Source: Clostridium aciditolerans (GTDB lineage Bacteria; Bacillota; Clostridia; Clostridiales; Clostridiaceae). Taken from it: a DNA stretch of 48,364 nt. How positions within the stretch are numbered: the stretch's first letter is position 1; every line of letters starts with the position of its first letter. Below are positions 8,748-17,511 of this stretch, in pieces. The stretch covers positions 103,482 through 151,845 of the forward strand of contig NZ_JAEEGB010000045.1 in the NCBI RefSeq assembly GCF_016316925.1. The letters run 5' to 3'. Made by a program: the position numbers and the translations under genes. The notes beneath the pieces were generated by a model, which was not told the DNA's origin, did no database searches, and saw only the letters and a program-made list of their open reading frames with translations.

Positions 8748-8954
8748 AATTTATCACCCTAATTATATTTTATGTATTTAACTTTTAAAATTCTGCTATT
8801 GAAATAAACAGACATGGTGATTGAAAAATATATATTATAAAAATTACAACACATAATTATAGATATAATAATATATATTGCTGTAAAAATATATTATTAC
8901 AGTCAGTATGCAAGTATATAAACTATCTGATTAATTTATGAGCTAGATTAATAA

Positions 8955-8990
8955 AAAAGGTTGTTGATAAGTGTATTATCAACAACCGCA
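8955..8990 (-). terminator. Terminator of the symporter gene
   Basis: A perfect 12-bp stem, GGTTGTTGATAA (8959-8970) and TTATCAACAACC (8976-8987), is followed on the minus strand by six T. It lies directly downstream of the gene at 9033. Confidence 0.8.
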
Positions 8991-9032
8991 TACTGCATTC
9001 TAAAAATATATTATATCTCTTATAAGAAAGCA

Positions 9033-10352
9033 TTAAGCACTTAGTTCCAATTCATCAACTTCATTGTTATTAAAACTCTCTCTATCAAACTCATTTTCAG
9101 AGTTAGCTACTAAAAGTGACACTACAGACGCTCCGGTTACATTAGTTGCTGTTCTTGCCATATCTAATATAGTATCAATTCCAAGAACCATAGCAATTCC
9201 TTCGATTGGCAAACCTAAAGCTGCAAGAACAACAGTCGCCATGATAGAAGCAGTTCCAGGTACACCAGCAGTACCTATAGAAGCTATTGTAGTTACCACT
9301 ATCAGAAGAATATAGCTTGATAATGACATAGGAACATTAAACACTCTAGCTACAAAAATTGCAACGATAGCAGGGTATAGACCTCCACATCCGTTCATAC
9401 CCATTGTAGCACCCATTGGAGCAACGAAGCTTGCAACGTTATCTGAGATTTTTACATTGTTAGTTAATGATTTTAATGTTACAGGCAAGGTTCCATAGCT
9501 ACTTCTGGTTGTGAATGCAACAATCTGTGCAGGGTAAATCTTTTTAAAGAAGCGTATAGGATTAACTTTAGCGACAAAGACTAGCAAAGTTCCATGTACT
9601 AATACTATTTGTAGTATGCATGCAACATAGACTGCTATAATTACTTTAGTAAGAGGAAGCAAAGTGGATAGTCCATATTGTGATGATACTGAGGTCATTA
9701 ATCCAAACACTCCGTATGGTGTAATCTTTAATACTATTTTTGTTATTCTAAACATTATTATAGAAAATGATTTAAAGAAATCTTTTACCGGCTTTACTAA
9801 CTCAGGATTCTTTGAATTTTCTATAGTAATAGCGACACCAACAAATATAGCAAAAATAATAACTGGAATTATTTTTCCATTAGACATTTCAGATACAGTA
9901 TTAGATGGAACCATATCTAACAATACCTTTGCAAATGTAGGAATTTCTCTAGCTTTAAAATCAGCACTTTTTGTAAATTGCATGCCAGCTCCTAAATCTA
10001 ACACTAAAGATATAACTACTCCGATAACACAAGCAATAGCTGTGGTAAATAAAAGCCAACCGATGGTTTTAGTACCTACCTTTTTTAGTTTATCAGGACT
10101 TTCTAAGGAAGCAATACTTGATATAACAGTAGCAGTTACAAGTGGTATAACAAGCATTTTAATAAGACTTACATATATTTGCCCCAAAGGTTCAATAAAT
10201 TGAACGTTTTTCTTAAGAACTACTCCAGCAGCAACACCTATTAACATGGCGATTAATACTCTATTCCCAAAGCTTACTTTTTTCTTTTTTAAAAAATATA
10301 AAAACGCTAATGCTATGATTGCAATTAATATACTCATATAATTTGAATTCAT
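9033..10352 (-). CDS. tcyP: TcyP-like amino acid (probably cystine):cation symporter, DAACS family
   Basis: A 439-residue membrane protein of the dicarboxylate/amino acid:cation symporter family. It has about eight membrane helices plus re-entrant loops, an AFTTRSS serine-rich loop near residue 275, an MGMNGCGGLYPA segment and a D-M-A-R-T-A-T-N-V-T-G substrate/cation motif near residue 400. The RSS-x-G-x-x-P spacing and the NGCGG-x-YPA block match the L-cystine symporter TcyP (YdjN) of Bacillus better than glutamate carriers, so cystine or another amino acid is the likely substrate. A T-box leader upstream supports an amino acid and shows control by uncharged tRNA. AGGAGG precedes the ATG. 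Confidence 0.75.
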   Translation of the reverse strand: MNSNYMSILIAIIALAFLYFLKKKKVSFGNRVLIAMLIGVAAGVVLKKNVQFIEPLGQIYVSLIKMLVIPLVTATVISSIASLESPDKLKKVGTKTIGWLLFTTAIACVIGVVISLVLDLGAGMQFTKSADFKAREIPTFAKVLLDMVPSNTVSEMSNGKIIPVIIFAIFVGVAITIENSKNPELVKPVKDFFKSFSIIMFRITKIVLKITPYGVFGLMTSVSSQYGLSTLLPLTKVIIAVYVACILQIVLVHGTLLVFVAKVNPIRFFKKIYPAQIVAFTTRSSYGTLPVTLKSLTNNVKISDNVASFVAPMGATMGMNGCGGLYPAIVAIFVARVFNVPMSLSSYILLIVVTTIASIGTAGVPGTASIMATVVLAALGLPIEGIAMVLGIDTILDMARTATNVTGASVVSLLVANSENEFDRESFNNNEVDELELSA

Positions 10353-10434
10353 AGTTATCCTCCTAAAATTTTATTTATAATATATTTTGTATAAGCATAT
10401 AATACATATCACTTGCGCGCATAAGTGTATGCAA

Positions 10435-10680
10435 ATAAAAAACCTTCCACCTCTGTTAATAACAGAGGCAGAAGGTTATTTCCGCGGTTCCACTCTGATT
10501 AGACATTACTGTCCATCTCTAATCTGGTACAATTAATACCATATCTCTATAACGGGAGAACCCGTAAAAACCTACTATAGTTCGGCTCTATGTTCACAGG
10601 GGCACTTCAACTATAATCTTCATAAAGCTCTCTCAGCCTAGAAGCTTCTCTCTGTAAGTTTCATATAGTTTACTTTTCCT
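10435..10680 (-). promoter_or_regulatory. T-box riboswitch leader upstream of the symporter
   Basis: On the minus strand this holds a CAGAGAGAAG/GGCTGAGAGAGC Stem I region (about 10625-10660), the T-box core AGAGTGGAACCGCGG (10482-10496) and a terminator. The terminator stem pairs AACCTTCTGCCTCTGTTA with TAACAGAGGTGGAAGGTT (10441-10478) and ends in six T. It reads towards the symporter gene, 80 bases downstream. The specifier codon lies in the stretch reading GTGAACATAGAGCC, but I cannot fix it by eye, so the sensed tRNA is unassigned. Confidence 0.92.
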
Positions 10681-10873
10681 GATCAAAACATTTAAATATA
10701 GAATTCATATTGAATTACTAGGGATTTTATATTTATGATTATAAATCCTTATTTTATAAAAATCAAGTGTTTTAATAAAATAATATAAATTTAAATTATT
10801 CCAATTTGCATTGTGAAATAATAAATGTATAATAATATGTTAGATATATAGTATTAAATAAAGGAGTAAAGCT

Positions 10874-11773
10874 ATGATTGTCGAAGGCTATAAGATAAAC
10901 AATTATAAAATAATAGCAAAGAATTTTTATAGAGAACGCTTATTAGATAAGGCTCTAAATTTTTATAAAAAGGCATATAACTGTGATGGTGGGAAAAGAG
11001 ATACCGAACTTCTACTGGATATGGCATTGATTTACGATGAATTAGGAGAATACGATTTAGCTGAAGAGAAGTATAGGGGAATATTGAAGATAAACCCTGA
11101 AGATGAAAGAGCATATTATGGCATAGCAATAATATATGACAATATGAAGGAATATAACAAGGCTGCAGAATACTATAAAGAAGCAATTAGAATTAATCCT
11201 CAATATAATAGAGCGTACTTTTTTCTTGCAGGTGCTTATGACGAATTAGGAGAGATAAATAAAGCTATTGAATGTTACGAAAAGGTTCTAGAGATGAATA
11301 ATAAGGACTTTTGGGCACATACAAACCTAAGTGCTATATATGAAGAGTTAGGTGATTATGAAAGAGCACTTAAAAACATAAATGAAAGCTTAGAAATAGA
11401 TCCTAATCACTATCTAGCTTTATTTAATAAGGCTGTAATTTTAGGAAGAATAGGACAGTTAGAAGAAGCAGAAGAATATTATAAGCTTTCTATAGAAGAA
11501 AATGAGAATTATTCATATAGCTATCTGAACTTAGCCATTATATATAAAAACAAACAACTATATGGAAAGGCCATTGAAATTATAAGTGAGGGAATTAAAC
11601 ATAACCCTGATGCTGAATTCCTATATTATAATAGAGCTTGTTTCTATGTAAAACTTAATAGCTTTAACAATGCAATAGATGATTTAAATAAGGCTGTTGA
11701 ACTTTATCCTAAATTTAAAAAATACATAGAAAAAGATGAAGAATTAGATCCTATAAAGAATTTTTTGAATTAG
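10874..11773 (+). CDS. TPR-repeat protein
   Basis: A 299-residue soluble protein made of about eight tetratricopeptide repeats, with recurring patterns such as LALIYDELGEYD-x-A, AIRINP and YNRA. There is no signal peptide or membrane segment, so it is a cytoplasmic scaffold or protein-binding factor. AAAGGAGT lies just before ATG. No partner is evident from the neighbours. Confidence 0.8.
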   Translation: MIVEGYKINNYKIIAKNFYRERLLDKALNFYKKAYNCDGGKRDTELLLDMALIYDELGEYDLAEEKYRGILKINPEDERAYYGIAIIYDNMKEYNKAAEYYKEAIRINPQYNRAYFFLAGAYDELGEINKAIECYEKVLEMNNKDFWAHTNLSAIYEELGDYERALKNINESLEIDPNHYLALFNKAVILGRIGQLEEAEEYYKLSIEENENYSYSYLNLAIIYKNKQLYGKAIEIISEGIKHNPDAEFLYYNRACFYVKLNSFNNAIDDLNKAVELYPKFKKYIEKDEELDPIKNFLN

Positions 11774-11881
11774 TTATTAAAGTGGGCTAAATTGATGTGA
11801 AAGTTCATAAGGTACATAAAAGGCAAGAAATTCATATAATACTATTAAATAATGTAAGAGAGAACAAGGAAAAGGTTTAAA

Positions 11882-12007
11882 ATGTGGAGTAAATATATCC
11901 TAGAATTTATTTTTTTAACCTTTATATTAATTACACCACCTGCTCTTGCAATTTTAGTAGTATATGATTCAAGGGAAATTGCGAATAAGATAAGAAATTT
12001 AAAATAA
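11882..12007 (+). CDS. Small single-helix membrane peptide (41 aa)
   Basis: A 41-codon frame starting MWSKYILEFIFLTFILITPP. It has one hydrophobic helix (residues 5-28) and a charged tail (DSREIANKIRNLK). AAGGAAAAGG lies about eight bases before ATG. Codon use resembles the surrounding genes. I do not recognise it. It sits just before the inverted-repeat element. Confidence 0.45.
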   Translation: MWSKYILEFIFLTFILITPPALAILVVYDSREIANKIRNLK

Positions 12008-12056
12008 TAATATTGTATAGTTCCTTAGCTGATTTAGAAATTTACAACTCATAAAA

Positions 12057-12348
12057 TAAAAAAATTGCGATGCAATTTTTTTATCAGAGGACAGAGGACA
12101 ATTGACAGAGGACAGTGAAGGTAAGTTTTCTTCCTTACGTCAGAAAACTAATTTATTTTTCAGGCTTGTTTTGCTAAAACAAAACATTGCTAACTTAAGC
12201 AGACATCCAAAATCTGCGATTTTGAGATGGTCGCTTACTCCTGCGAAACAAAAGAGCAGGAGTTTCTTATAAATTTAAAGATTTTTCGTAGCACAGCGTA
12301 GAGAAATCCTCCTTCATTGTCCTCTGTCAATTGTCAATTGTGCTCTCT
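12057..12348. repeat. Inverted-repeat element, copy 1 (related to the element at 20385)
   Basis: The left end carries GAGGACAGAGGACAATTGAC and GGACAGTGAAGG; the right end carries the reverse complement CCTTCATTGTCC then TCTGTCAATTG. Just inside the right end is AAAGATTTTTCGTAG, also found in copy 2. The interior has smaller hairpins, such as CTCCTGCGAAAC and AGCAGGAG, and GCAGACATCC with AATCTGCGA. No coding frame is present. The right end runs into the 3' end of the sensor kinase gene. Confidence 0.8.
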
Positions 12349-13670
12349 AATAGAATGTAATCATTTGGAATAACAAAGTAAAACTCTGTTTCTGAATTGG
12401 GGATACTTGTAACGCCATAGGAAAAATTATGCTTTTTTAAAATTTCAGCACATATTGCTAGACCGATGCCCATACCACCTCTTTCTGAATGTTTATAATA
12501 TCTATTCCAAACGCCATCTAACATGTTTTCAGAAATTCCTATTCCGTAGTTCTTAACAGATATTTTAGCGCCTTCCTTAATTAACGATACTGTAATTTCT
12601 ATATTGCTTGAATTAAAACTAAATTTTATAGCATTATCTATAAAGTTGTATAAAACCCTATGTATATATTTTGGGTCAGCATTTACTTCAATATTGGGGG
12701 AAGAAACAATCAGTTTCATATTTTTATTTGATACAATAGACTTAAAGGTATGGATAAATTCTGTTAAGAATTCATTTAAGTTAAAATAATCTTTTTTTAG
12801 TGTATAGCTATCTCCTTGAAGTTTAGAAAGTTCGATTAAATCTAGAACTAATCCGTTTAGCCTATCTACCTCTTCTATTATATCCTTAGCATAAGATTTT
12901 TTTTCTTCCTCATCAATAATATTGTCGTAGATTGCTTCGCTGTAGTTTCTTATTATACTCAATGGTGTTTTAAAATCATGAGATACATTAGCAACAAAAT
13001 CTCTTTGTAAATTATATTTTTTCTTAAGGCTTGAGGCCATAGTTTTGATGCTATGAGAGAGAGTTTCTATCTCATCTTTTGTGTTTATATTTATATCAAA
13101 ATCAAAATTTCCTTCGGAAATATCTAAGGAAGCTTTCTGCAATTGTAATATTGGCTTTGTGAAGTTTTTACCCAGTATAGATATAAGTGGTATTGATAAA
13201 ATAAGTGCAAGTAAAAATACAGAACTTAAAATGATATAAACTACATTAAGGTAGTTAGAAGAAAATTTATTATTTTGAAGAACAACTATATTTCCAATAT
13301 CGCTTGGATAGTTATAATATAAAAATTCTTCATTCATTGGGGTTAAAAACTTACCTTTTTCCTGCAAATTGTTGATATCAATTGTTTTAAGAAAAGGCAT
13401 TATGCCCATCTTACTTTGAGTTAAAGGAGTAATGGAATTATCCTTTATAAGAATAACACCAGATACCTGCGTACTAAAAGAAACATTTGAAATTTGTGAG
13501 TTGGATTTAAGTGAATTGTATATATTTTCAGCAGTATTTCTAAGTTCTTTATACTGCATATTTACATAAAATTTAGATAGAAATATACTAGTAAAAATAA
13601 AGCATATGAATATCACTATTGTAATAATAGACATAAAATATTTAATTAATTTAGCTGTTATCTTTTTCAT
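12327..13670 (-). CDS. Two-component sensor histidine kinase, C-terminus ending inside a repeat
   Basis: A 447-residue membrane kinase. Helices at about 12-33 and 143-167 flank an extracellular sensor of about 110 residues. A HAMP domain (168-220) leads into HisKA with the phosphoacceptor His231 in FVANVSHDFKTPLS, and an HATPase_c domain follows (N box FIDNAIKF, GIGIS, GMGIGLAIC). It should phosphorylate the regulator encoded 18 bases upstream. The last codons (ESTIDN and the stop) are contributed by the inverted-repeat element, so the original C-terminus has been replaced; the catalytic domain appears intact. Confidence 0.9.
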   Translation of the reverse strand: MKKITAKLIKYFMSIITIVIFICFIFTSIFLSKFYVNMQYKELRNTAENIYNSLKSNSQISNVSFSTQVSGVILIKDNSITPLTQSKMGIMPFLKTIDINNLQEKGKFLTPMNEEFLYYNYPSDIGNIVVLQNNKFSSNYLNVVYIILSSVFLLALILSIPLISILGKNFTKPILQLQKASLDISEGNFDFDININTKDEIETLSHSIKTMASSLKKKYNLQRDFVANVSHDFKTPLSIIRNYSEAIYDNIIDEEEKKSYAKDIIEEVDRLNGLVLDLIELSKLQGDSYTLKKDYFNLNEFLTEFIHTFKSIVSNKNMKLIVSSPNIEVNADPKYIHRVLYNFIDNAIKFSFNSSNIEITVSLIKEGAKISVKNYGIGISENMLDGVWNRYYKHSERGGMGIGLAICAEILKKHNFSYGVTSIPNSETEFYFVIPNDYILLESTIDN

Positions 13671-13688
13671 TCTATCTCCTTAGTTTTA

Positions 13689-14351
13689 TTATATTTCAAC
13701 CTTATAGCCTACACCCCATACAGTTTTTAGATGATATTCGCAAAATAGAAGTTTACTTCTCAAACTTTTTACATGTGTGTCTATAGTTCTTGTATCTCCG
13801 ATAAAATCATAACCCCAGACCTTATCTAATAATTGATCCCTTTTAAATACTTGATTGACATTCTTGCAGAGAAATATTAATAAATCAAATTCTTTTGGAG
13901 TTAAAGTTACTGTTTCATTATTTTCAATGATTGTCCTTTCATTTTCTATTATTGATAGACTTCCAAATGTTAAAGAATTTATAAGAGGCTTTTTTGTATT
14001 TATTCTAAGATTTACTCTAAGAATCAACTCTCTCATACTAATAGGTTTTACCATGTAATCATCGGCACCAAGTTCTAAGCCAAAAATTCTATCCTCTTCT
14101 TCTCCACGAGCAGTAGTTAAAATAACAGGTATATTACTAGTTGACTTAATCTTTCTAAGTAATGACCAGCCATCTTTTTTAGGCATCATTACATCTAAAA
14201 TTATCAAATCAAAATCGTTGTTCTCTATTAGGATTTCTCCATCATCACCATTATAGGAACATGTAACTTTATAGCCATCTTTTTTTAAATATAAAGACAT
14301 GACGTCCGCCAGCTTTTTTTCATCATCTACTATTAATATGTTTCCTTTCAT
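13689..14351 (-). CDS. OmpR/PhoB-family response regulator
   Basis: A 220-residue regulator. The receiver domain (1-120) has the acidic pair DDE near residue 9, phosphoacceptor Asp53 in LIILDVMMP, and the TTARGEE and DDYMVKP switch residues. A winged-helix DNA-binding domain (125-220) carries LTPKEFDLL and RTIDTHVKSLR. The start at 14351 is preferred because GAGAGG lies seven bases before it, while the ATG at 14357 is too close. It forms an operon with the kinase. OmpR-type regulators bind direct repeats about 11 bp apart, and such repeats occur upstream of several genes in this window. Confidence 0.92.
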   Translation of the reverse strand: MKGNILIVDDEKKLADVMSLYLKKDGYKVTCSYNGDDGEILIENNDFDLIILDVMMPKKDGWSLLRKIKSTSNIPVILTTARGEEEDRIFGLELGADDYMVKPISMRELILRVNLRINTKKPLINSLTFGSLSIIENERTIIENNETVTLTPKEFDLLIFLCKNVNQVFKRDQLLDKVWGYDFIGDTRTIDTHVKSLRSKLLFCEYHLKTVWGVGYKVEI

Positions 14352-14423
14352 AGGCATACCTCTCAGCGAATATTCTATAGTTAAATTTTAGCTTATAAGT
14401 GTCCTTAATTCAATAAAGTGATA

Positions 14424-14457
14424 AAAGCTGAATACTCTTTTGGCATTCAGCTTTTAT
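14424..14457. terminator. Terminator between the DUF2680 gene and the two-component operon
   Basis: GCTGAAT (14427-14433) and ATTCAGC (14445-14451) pair, extended by AAAA/TTTT on both sides. Read-through from 14945 into the regulator gene remains possible. Confidence 0.75.
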
Positions 14458-14462
14458 TATTT

Positions 14463-14945
14463 CTAGTTACTTCCAGAGAAAAATCCATTTCCTCTGCATG
14501 ATCCACCGCCTCTTTTACCGTTTACAGCTCCTTTACCAGGAATGCAGTTAGATGAATTTTCTTTAATATTAGATTTTATATTCTCACCTTGCTCTTTAGT
14601 AATACTGGCATTTTTTACAGCCTCATCAACAGCTTTAGTTCTTTCCTCTACCATAGCTGATTTAAATTGATCTTCTGTTATTCCTTTATCTCTTGCAATA
14701 TCATACATAGTTTTTCCTGAGTTTCTTGCATTGGATATATCAGAATCGCTAATGCCAAATTTATTTTTTAGTATATTTGTCATGAAATCATAGCCTCGTA
14801 TACCTGCTACTTTACCAAAGCCATATCCAGAACATGTTACACTACTGCTAGTAGTTGTCGGTGTTTTAGAGTCTGCATAAGCAGTAACTCCAACCCCTAA
14901 TGATAATACTAATGTCAAAGCAATAATTAAATTTTTCTTTTTCAT
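14463..14945 (-). CDS. Secreted DUF2680-type protein
   Basis: A 160-residue exported protein. Residues 1-24 are a signal peptide (KKKN, hydrophobic core, then AYADS). The mature part holds a DUF2680-like helical segment with ISDSDISNARNSGKTMYDIA, GITEDQFKSAM and AVKNASITKEQ, and a Gly/Arg/Ser-rich tail with two Cys. Function unknown. The ATG at 14945 is chosen because GGAGG is eight bases upstream. It lies directly upstream of the two-component operon, and its own upstream region has three 11-bp-spaced half-sites, so it may be a target of that regulator. Confidence 0.75.
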   Translation of the reverse strand: MKKKNLIIALTLVLSLGVGVTAYADSKTPTTTSSSVTCSGYGFGKVAGIRGYDFMTNILKNKFGISDSDISNARNSGKTMYDIARDKGITEDQFKSAMVEERTKAVDEAVKNASITKEQGENIKSNIKENSSNCIPGKGAVNGKRGGGSCRGNGFFSGSN

Positions 14946-15038
14946 TTTCATTACCTCCACACAAAGCTTATTGCAAATATCTATTATAAGAGATATCCTG
15001 CAATAGAGAATTTTAATATTTGACTATATATTACACTA

Positions 15039-15081
15039 GGCATATGATTAAAATGTGTAACAATTGTGATGGATTTGTGAA
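15039..15081 (-). promoter_or_regulatory. Three 11-bp-spaced direct repeats upstream of the DUF2680 gene
   Basis: On the minus strand, TTCACA (15081-15076), ATCACA (15070-15065) and TACACA (15059-15054) start exactly 11 bp apart. A weak -10-like TATGCC begins 15 bp after the start of the last half-site. The layout is typical of OmpR/PhoB-family activator sites replacing the -35. Confidence 0.55.
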
Positions 15082-15177
15082 AGTTAAATTTTATTTATAA
15101 GATATATTAATAAATAAAAAAGAAAATTTTTATTTGAAGATACAGTGAGAGTACAAAGTAAAGAGGAGGAGAGAACT

Positions 15178-15399
15178 TTGAATATAGATATAGATTGTAT
15201 GGGAACTATGTGTCCAGTTCCCGTAGTTAAAGCACAAATTCAATATAAAAAAATAAGTGCAGGGGACAGTTTAACTATAATAACTGATCACAGCTGCACA
15301 TCACAATCTATAAAAGATGCTTTTAAAAAATATAATTGTGAAATACAAGTAGAAGAGGATGAGGGAATTTGGAAAATAATAATTAAAAAGTTAGTCTAG
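15178..15399 (+). CDS. TusA/SirA-family sulfur carrier protein (copy 1)
   Basis: A 73-residue protein with the TusA signature D-C-M-G-T-M-C-P-V-P-V-V-K, in which the CPVP cysteine carries sulfane sulfur as a persulfide. ITDHSC and a beta-rich end complete the fold. The start is the TTG at 15178, placed by GAGGAGGAG 8-9 bases upstream; the GTG at 15145 would overlap that site. The gene converges on the LysR gene with a 4-bp overlap of ends. It probably relays sulfur within the neighbouring sulfur island. Confidence 0.85.
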   Translation: MNIDIDCMGTMCPVPVVKAQIQYKKISAGDSLTIITDHSCTSQSIKDAFKKYNCEIQVEEDEGIWKIIIKKLV

Positions 15400-16301
15400 C
15401 AAAAAGTTTCTTTGCCGTACTTTTTTATATAGGCAATAAAATCCTTAATATGAGGATGATTAGCTCTATTCTTTTGATATATCATACATATATTATGTTT
15501 TGGTGCAGCATCTTCTATCGATGTTGTTTTTAACACTCCTGAATACAATTCCTTTTTTACTGAGGTATAGGGTAAAATCGATACTCCATGATTAGCTATT
15601 ACAGATGCTTTTATTGACTCAATAGTATCCAACTCTAGTTCGATATTCAAATCCTTTACATTAATATTATTTTTAAAAAACATATCTTCAATAGACTGTC
15701 TTAAAAAACTTTCTTTAGGGCCCATGATAAGTGGAAGTTTGTAAATTTCATTTAAGGATATAGTACTGGTATCTATATAGTCATTTTTTTCTGAATAAAT
15801 AAACACCAGGTTTCCTGTAGAGACAGTAATGCACTCTATTCCTTCCTGTTTAAGTTTTGTATCTATAAAGCCTATATCCGCGCTACAATTAAGTATATTT
15901 TCTATTACATTCTTAGTTTTTTCTGTTTTAAGATTAAATCTTATATCAAGATGATTTTTTTTGTATAAGTGTAAAGTACAGGGTAATAAGTACTCACCAA
16001 CGCTATTGCAGGAAAATATTTTAATTTCATTTATCAATGATTGTTTTGATTGTTGTAGTTCTTTTAACATATTATCATACAAATTTATAATAGTTTCTGC
16101 GTAGCTAGCGACAATATCACCTTCCTCTGTAAGCGTTACTCCTTTGTTGCTGCGTATTAATAAATTTGAATCTAAAGACTTTTCAAGAGATTGAAGTTGC
16201 TGACTAAGAGCAGACTGAGTTAAATGAAGTTTTTTACAAGCCTTTGAAATACTATTTTCTCTATATGTTTCTATAAAAGATATTAAGTAATCTATATTCA
16301 T
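15396..16301 (-). CDS. LysR-family transcriptional regulator
   Basis: A 301-residue LysR protein. The N-terminal winged helix-turn-helix (1-60) has SISKACKKLHLTQSALSQQL and SLDSNLLIRSNKGVTLT. The effector domain (about 90-295) is periplasmic-binding-protein-like. It is divergent from the YeeE operon across 217 bases that contain palindromic TTATAAATATTATAA-like sequence, so it probably controls that operon in response to a sulfur compound, by analogy with CysB/CysL-type regulators. The effector is not readable from sequence. Confidence 0.85.
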   Translation of the reverse strand: MNIDYLISFIETYRENSISKACKKLHLTQSALSQQLQSLEKSLDSNLLIRSNKGVTLTEEGDIVASYAETIINLYDNMLKELQQSKQSLINEIKIFSCNSVGEYLLPCTLHLYKKNHLDIRFNLKTEKTKNVIENILNCSADIGFIDTKLKQEGIECITVSTGNLVFIYSEKNDYIDTSTISLNEIYKLPLIMGPKESFLRQSIEDMFFKNNINVKDLNIELELDTIESIKASVIANHGVSILPYTSVKKELYSGVLKTTSIEDAAPKHNICMIYQKNRANHPHIKDFIAYIKKYGKETFC

Positions 16302-16518
16302 TGACCAATTACCCTTTCTTTAGTAATATTTATGATATTATTATAAAGCATTTTATAAATATTATAAATATTAATATGGGTATAACTTTTTCTAATTTTA
16401 TATCAGATAAACTTATGACACAAAATTAACAATCTAGACTATAATTGAAATTGTGATATGAACAAACTTTTAACAAGCTTATAGTAGTTAAGTAACAAAC
16501 TTGTAAGGAGGTGGAAAT

Positions 16519-17175
16519 GTGGCAGAGATTAAAGCATCAATAAACAGGAGACCAAAAAAGAAGAAAATAAATCAAATTCCTTTTGGAGTAGCACTTCTCA
16601 TAGGCATAATTGGAGTAGGATTTTTTATGGCCAACAATTCTTCAAAGTCGGCTCTTATGTGGATATTCGGTGTTATAGCTGGATTTACACTACAAAGATC
16701 TAGATTTTGTTTTACAGCATCCTTAAGAGATCCTGTATTAACTGGAGGCACTAGCTTAACTAAAGCTGTAGTAATTGCTATTGCAATTGCAACAGTAGGA
16801 TTTTCATCCATTCAATTTGCAGCAGCTTCAAAAGGTGCAGCAGTACCGGGCAATATATCTCCAGTAGGTGTGCATGTTGCGGTTGGAGCTATCTTATTTG
16901 GAATAGGAATGGTTATTGCTGGAGGATGTGCTTCAGGTACACTTATGAGAGTAGGAGAAGGTTTCTTAATGCAAATGATTGCACTAGTGTTCTTTATAAT
17001 AGGTTCATTATGGGGAGCAAAGGACTTTGGATGGTGGTCAAAAAACTTTATGCCTAAACAAGGTGTATTTTTACCAGATGTACTAGGATGGGCACCAGCT
17101 ATTTTTTTACAGTTTGCATTATTATTAGGAATTTATATACTAGCGGATTGGTTTGGTAACAGAAGTACCAACTAA
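16519..17175 (+). CDS. YeeE/YedE-family sulfur-transport membrane protein, N-terminal-type half
   Basis: A 218-residue protein with about five membrane helices. The conserved Cys-containing motifs LQRSRFCFTAS and GGCASGTLMRVGEG are those of the YeeE/YedE family, whose studied member TsuA moves thiosulfate through a path lined by cysteines. Full-length members have about 350 residues, so this is one half of a split transporter whose partner is at 17512. The GTG start has AAGGAGG seven bases upstream. It is the first gene of a four-gene operon with TusA and a thioredoxin-reductase-like protein. Confidence 0.85.
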   Translation: MAEIKASINRRPKKKKINQIPFGVALLIGIIGVGFFMANNSSKSALMWIFGVIAGFTLQRSRFCFTASLRDPVLTGGTSLTKAVVIAIAIATVGFSSIQFAAASKGAAVPGNISPVGVHVAVGAILFGIGMVIAGGCASGTLMRVGEGFLMQMIALVFFIIGSLWGAKDFGWWSKNFMPKQGVFLPDVLGWAPAIFLQFALLLGIYILADWFGNRSTN

Positions 17176-17249
17176 TAGGTGATAACGATTAAATGAGCAA
17201 TATTAAAAATAATTAGTAGATTTAGTGAAAATTTAAGGAGGAATTTATT

Positions 17250-17477
17250 ATGTCAGAAAAAAGATTAGATTGTTTAGGAGAAGCATGTCCAGTACCTCTA
17301 GTTAAAACACAAAAACAAATGGAGAAATTAAGCATTGGAGATTTACTTATAGTTGAAATTGATCACAGCTGTGCTATGAAAAATGTTCCAGAATGGGCTA
17401 GAAAAGAAGGACATAACGTTGAAATAGAAGAAGTAGATGACGGACAGTGGGAAGTATTTATTGAAAAGACTAAATAG
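17250..17477 (+). CDS. TusA-family sulfur carrier protein (copy 2)
   Basis: A 75-residue TusA-like protein with D-C-L-G-E-A-C-P-V-P-L-V-K and IDHSCA. The CPVP Cys is the expected persulfide carrier. It lies between the two YeeE/YedE halves, the arrangement expected of a carrier (YeeD type) that accepts sulfur at the inner mouth of the channel. AAGGAGG lies just upstream. Confidence 0.9.
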   Translation: MSEKRLDCLGEACPVPLVKTQKQMEKLSIGDLLIVEIDHSCAMKNVPEWARKEGHNVEIEEVDDGQWEVFIEKTK

Positions 17478-17511
17478 TCTTTTTAATATAAAGTATTGAG
17501 TGGTGAAATTA

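Noticed and set aside
8518-8781. Val/Leu-rich 87-codon plus-strand frame resembling a membrane protein
   Set aside because: It is the antisense of the Asn/Thr triplet tract of the gene at 7974. GTT/GTA/CTT codons arise automatically from AAC/TAC/AAG-type repeats.
9664-10203. 179-codon plus-strand frame opposite the symporter gene
   Set aside because: It is antisense to a well-recognised transporter, with no ribosome binding site and no recognisable product.
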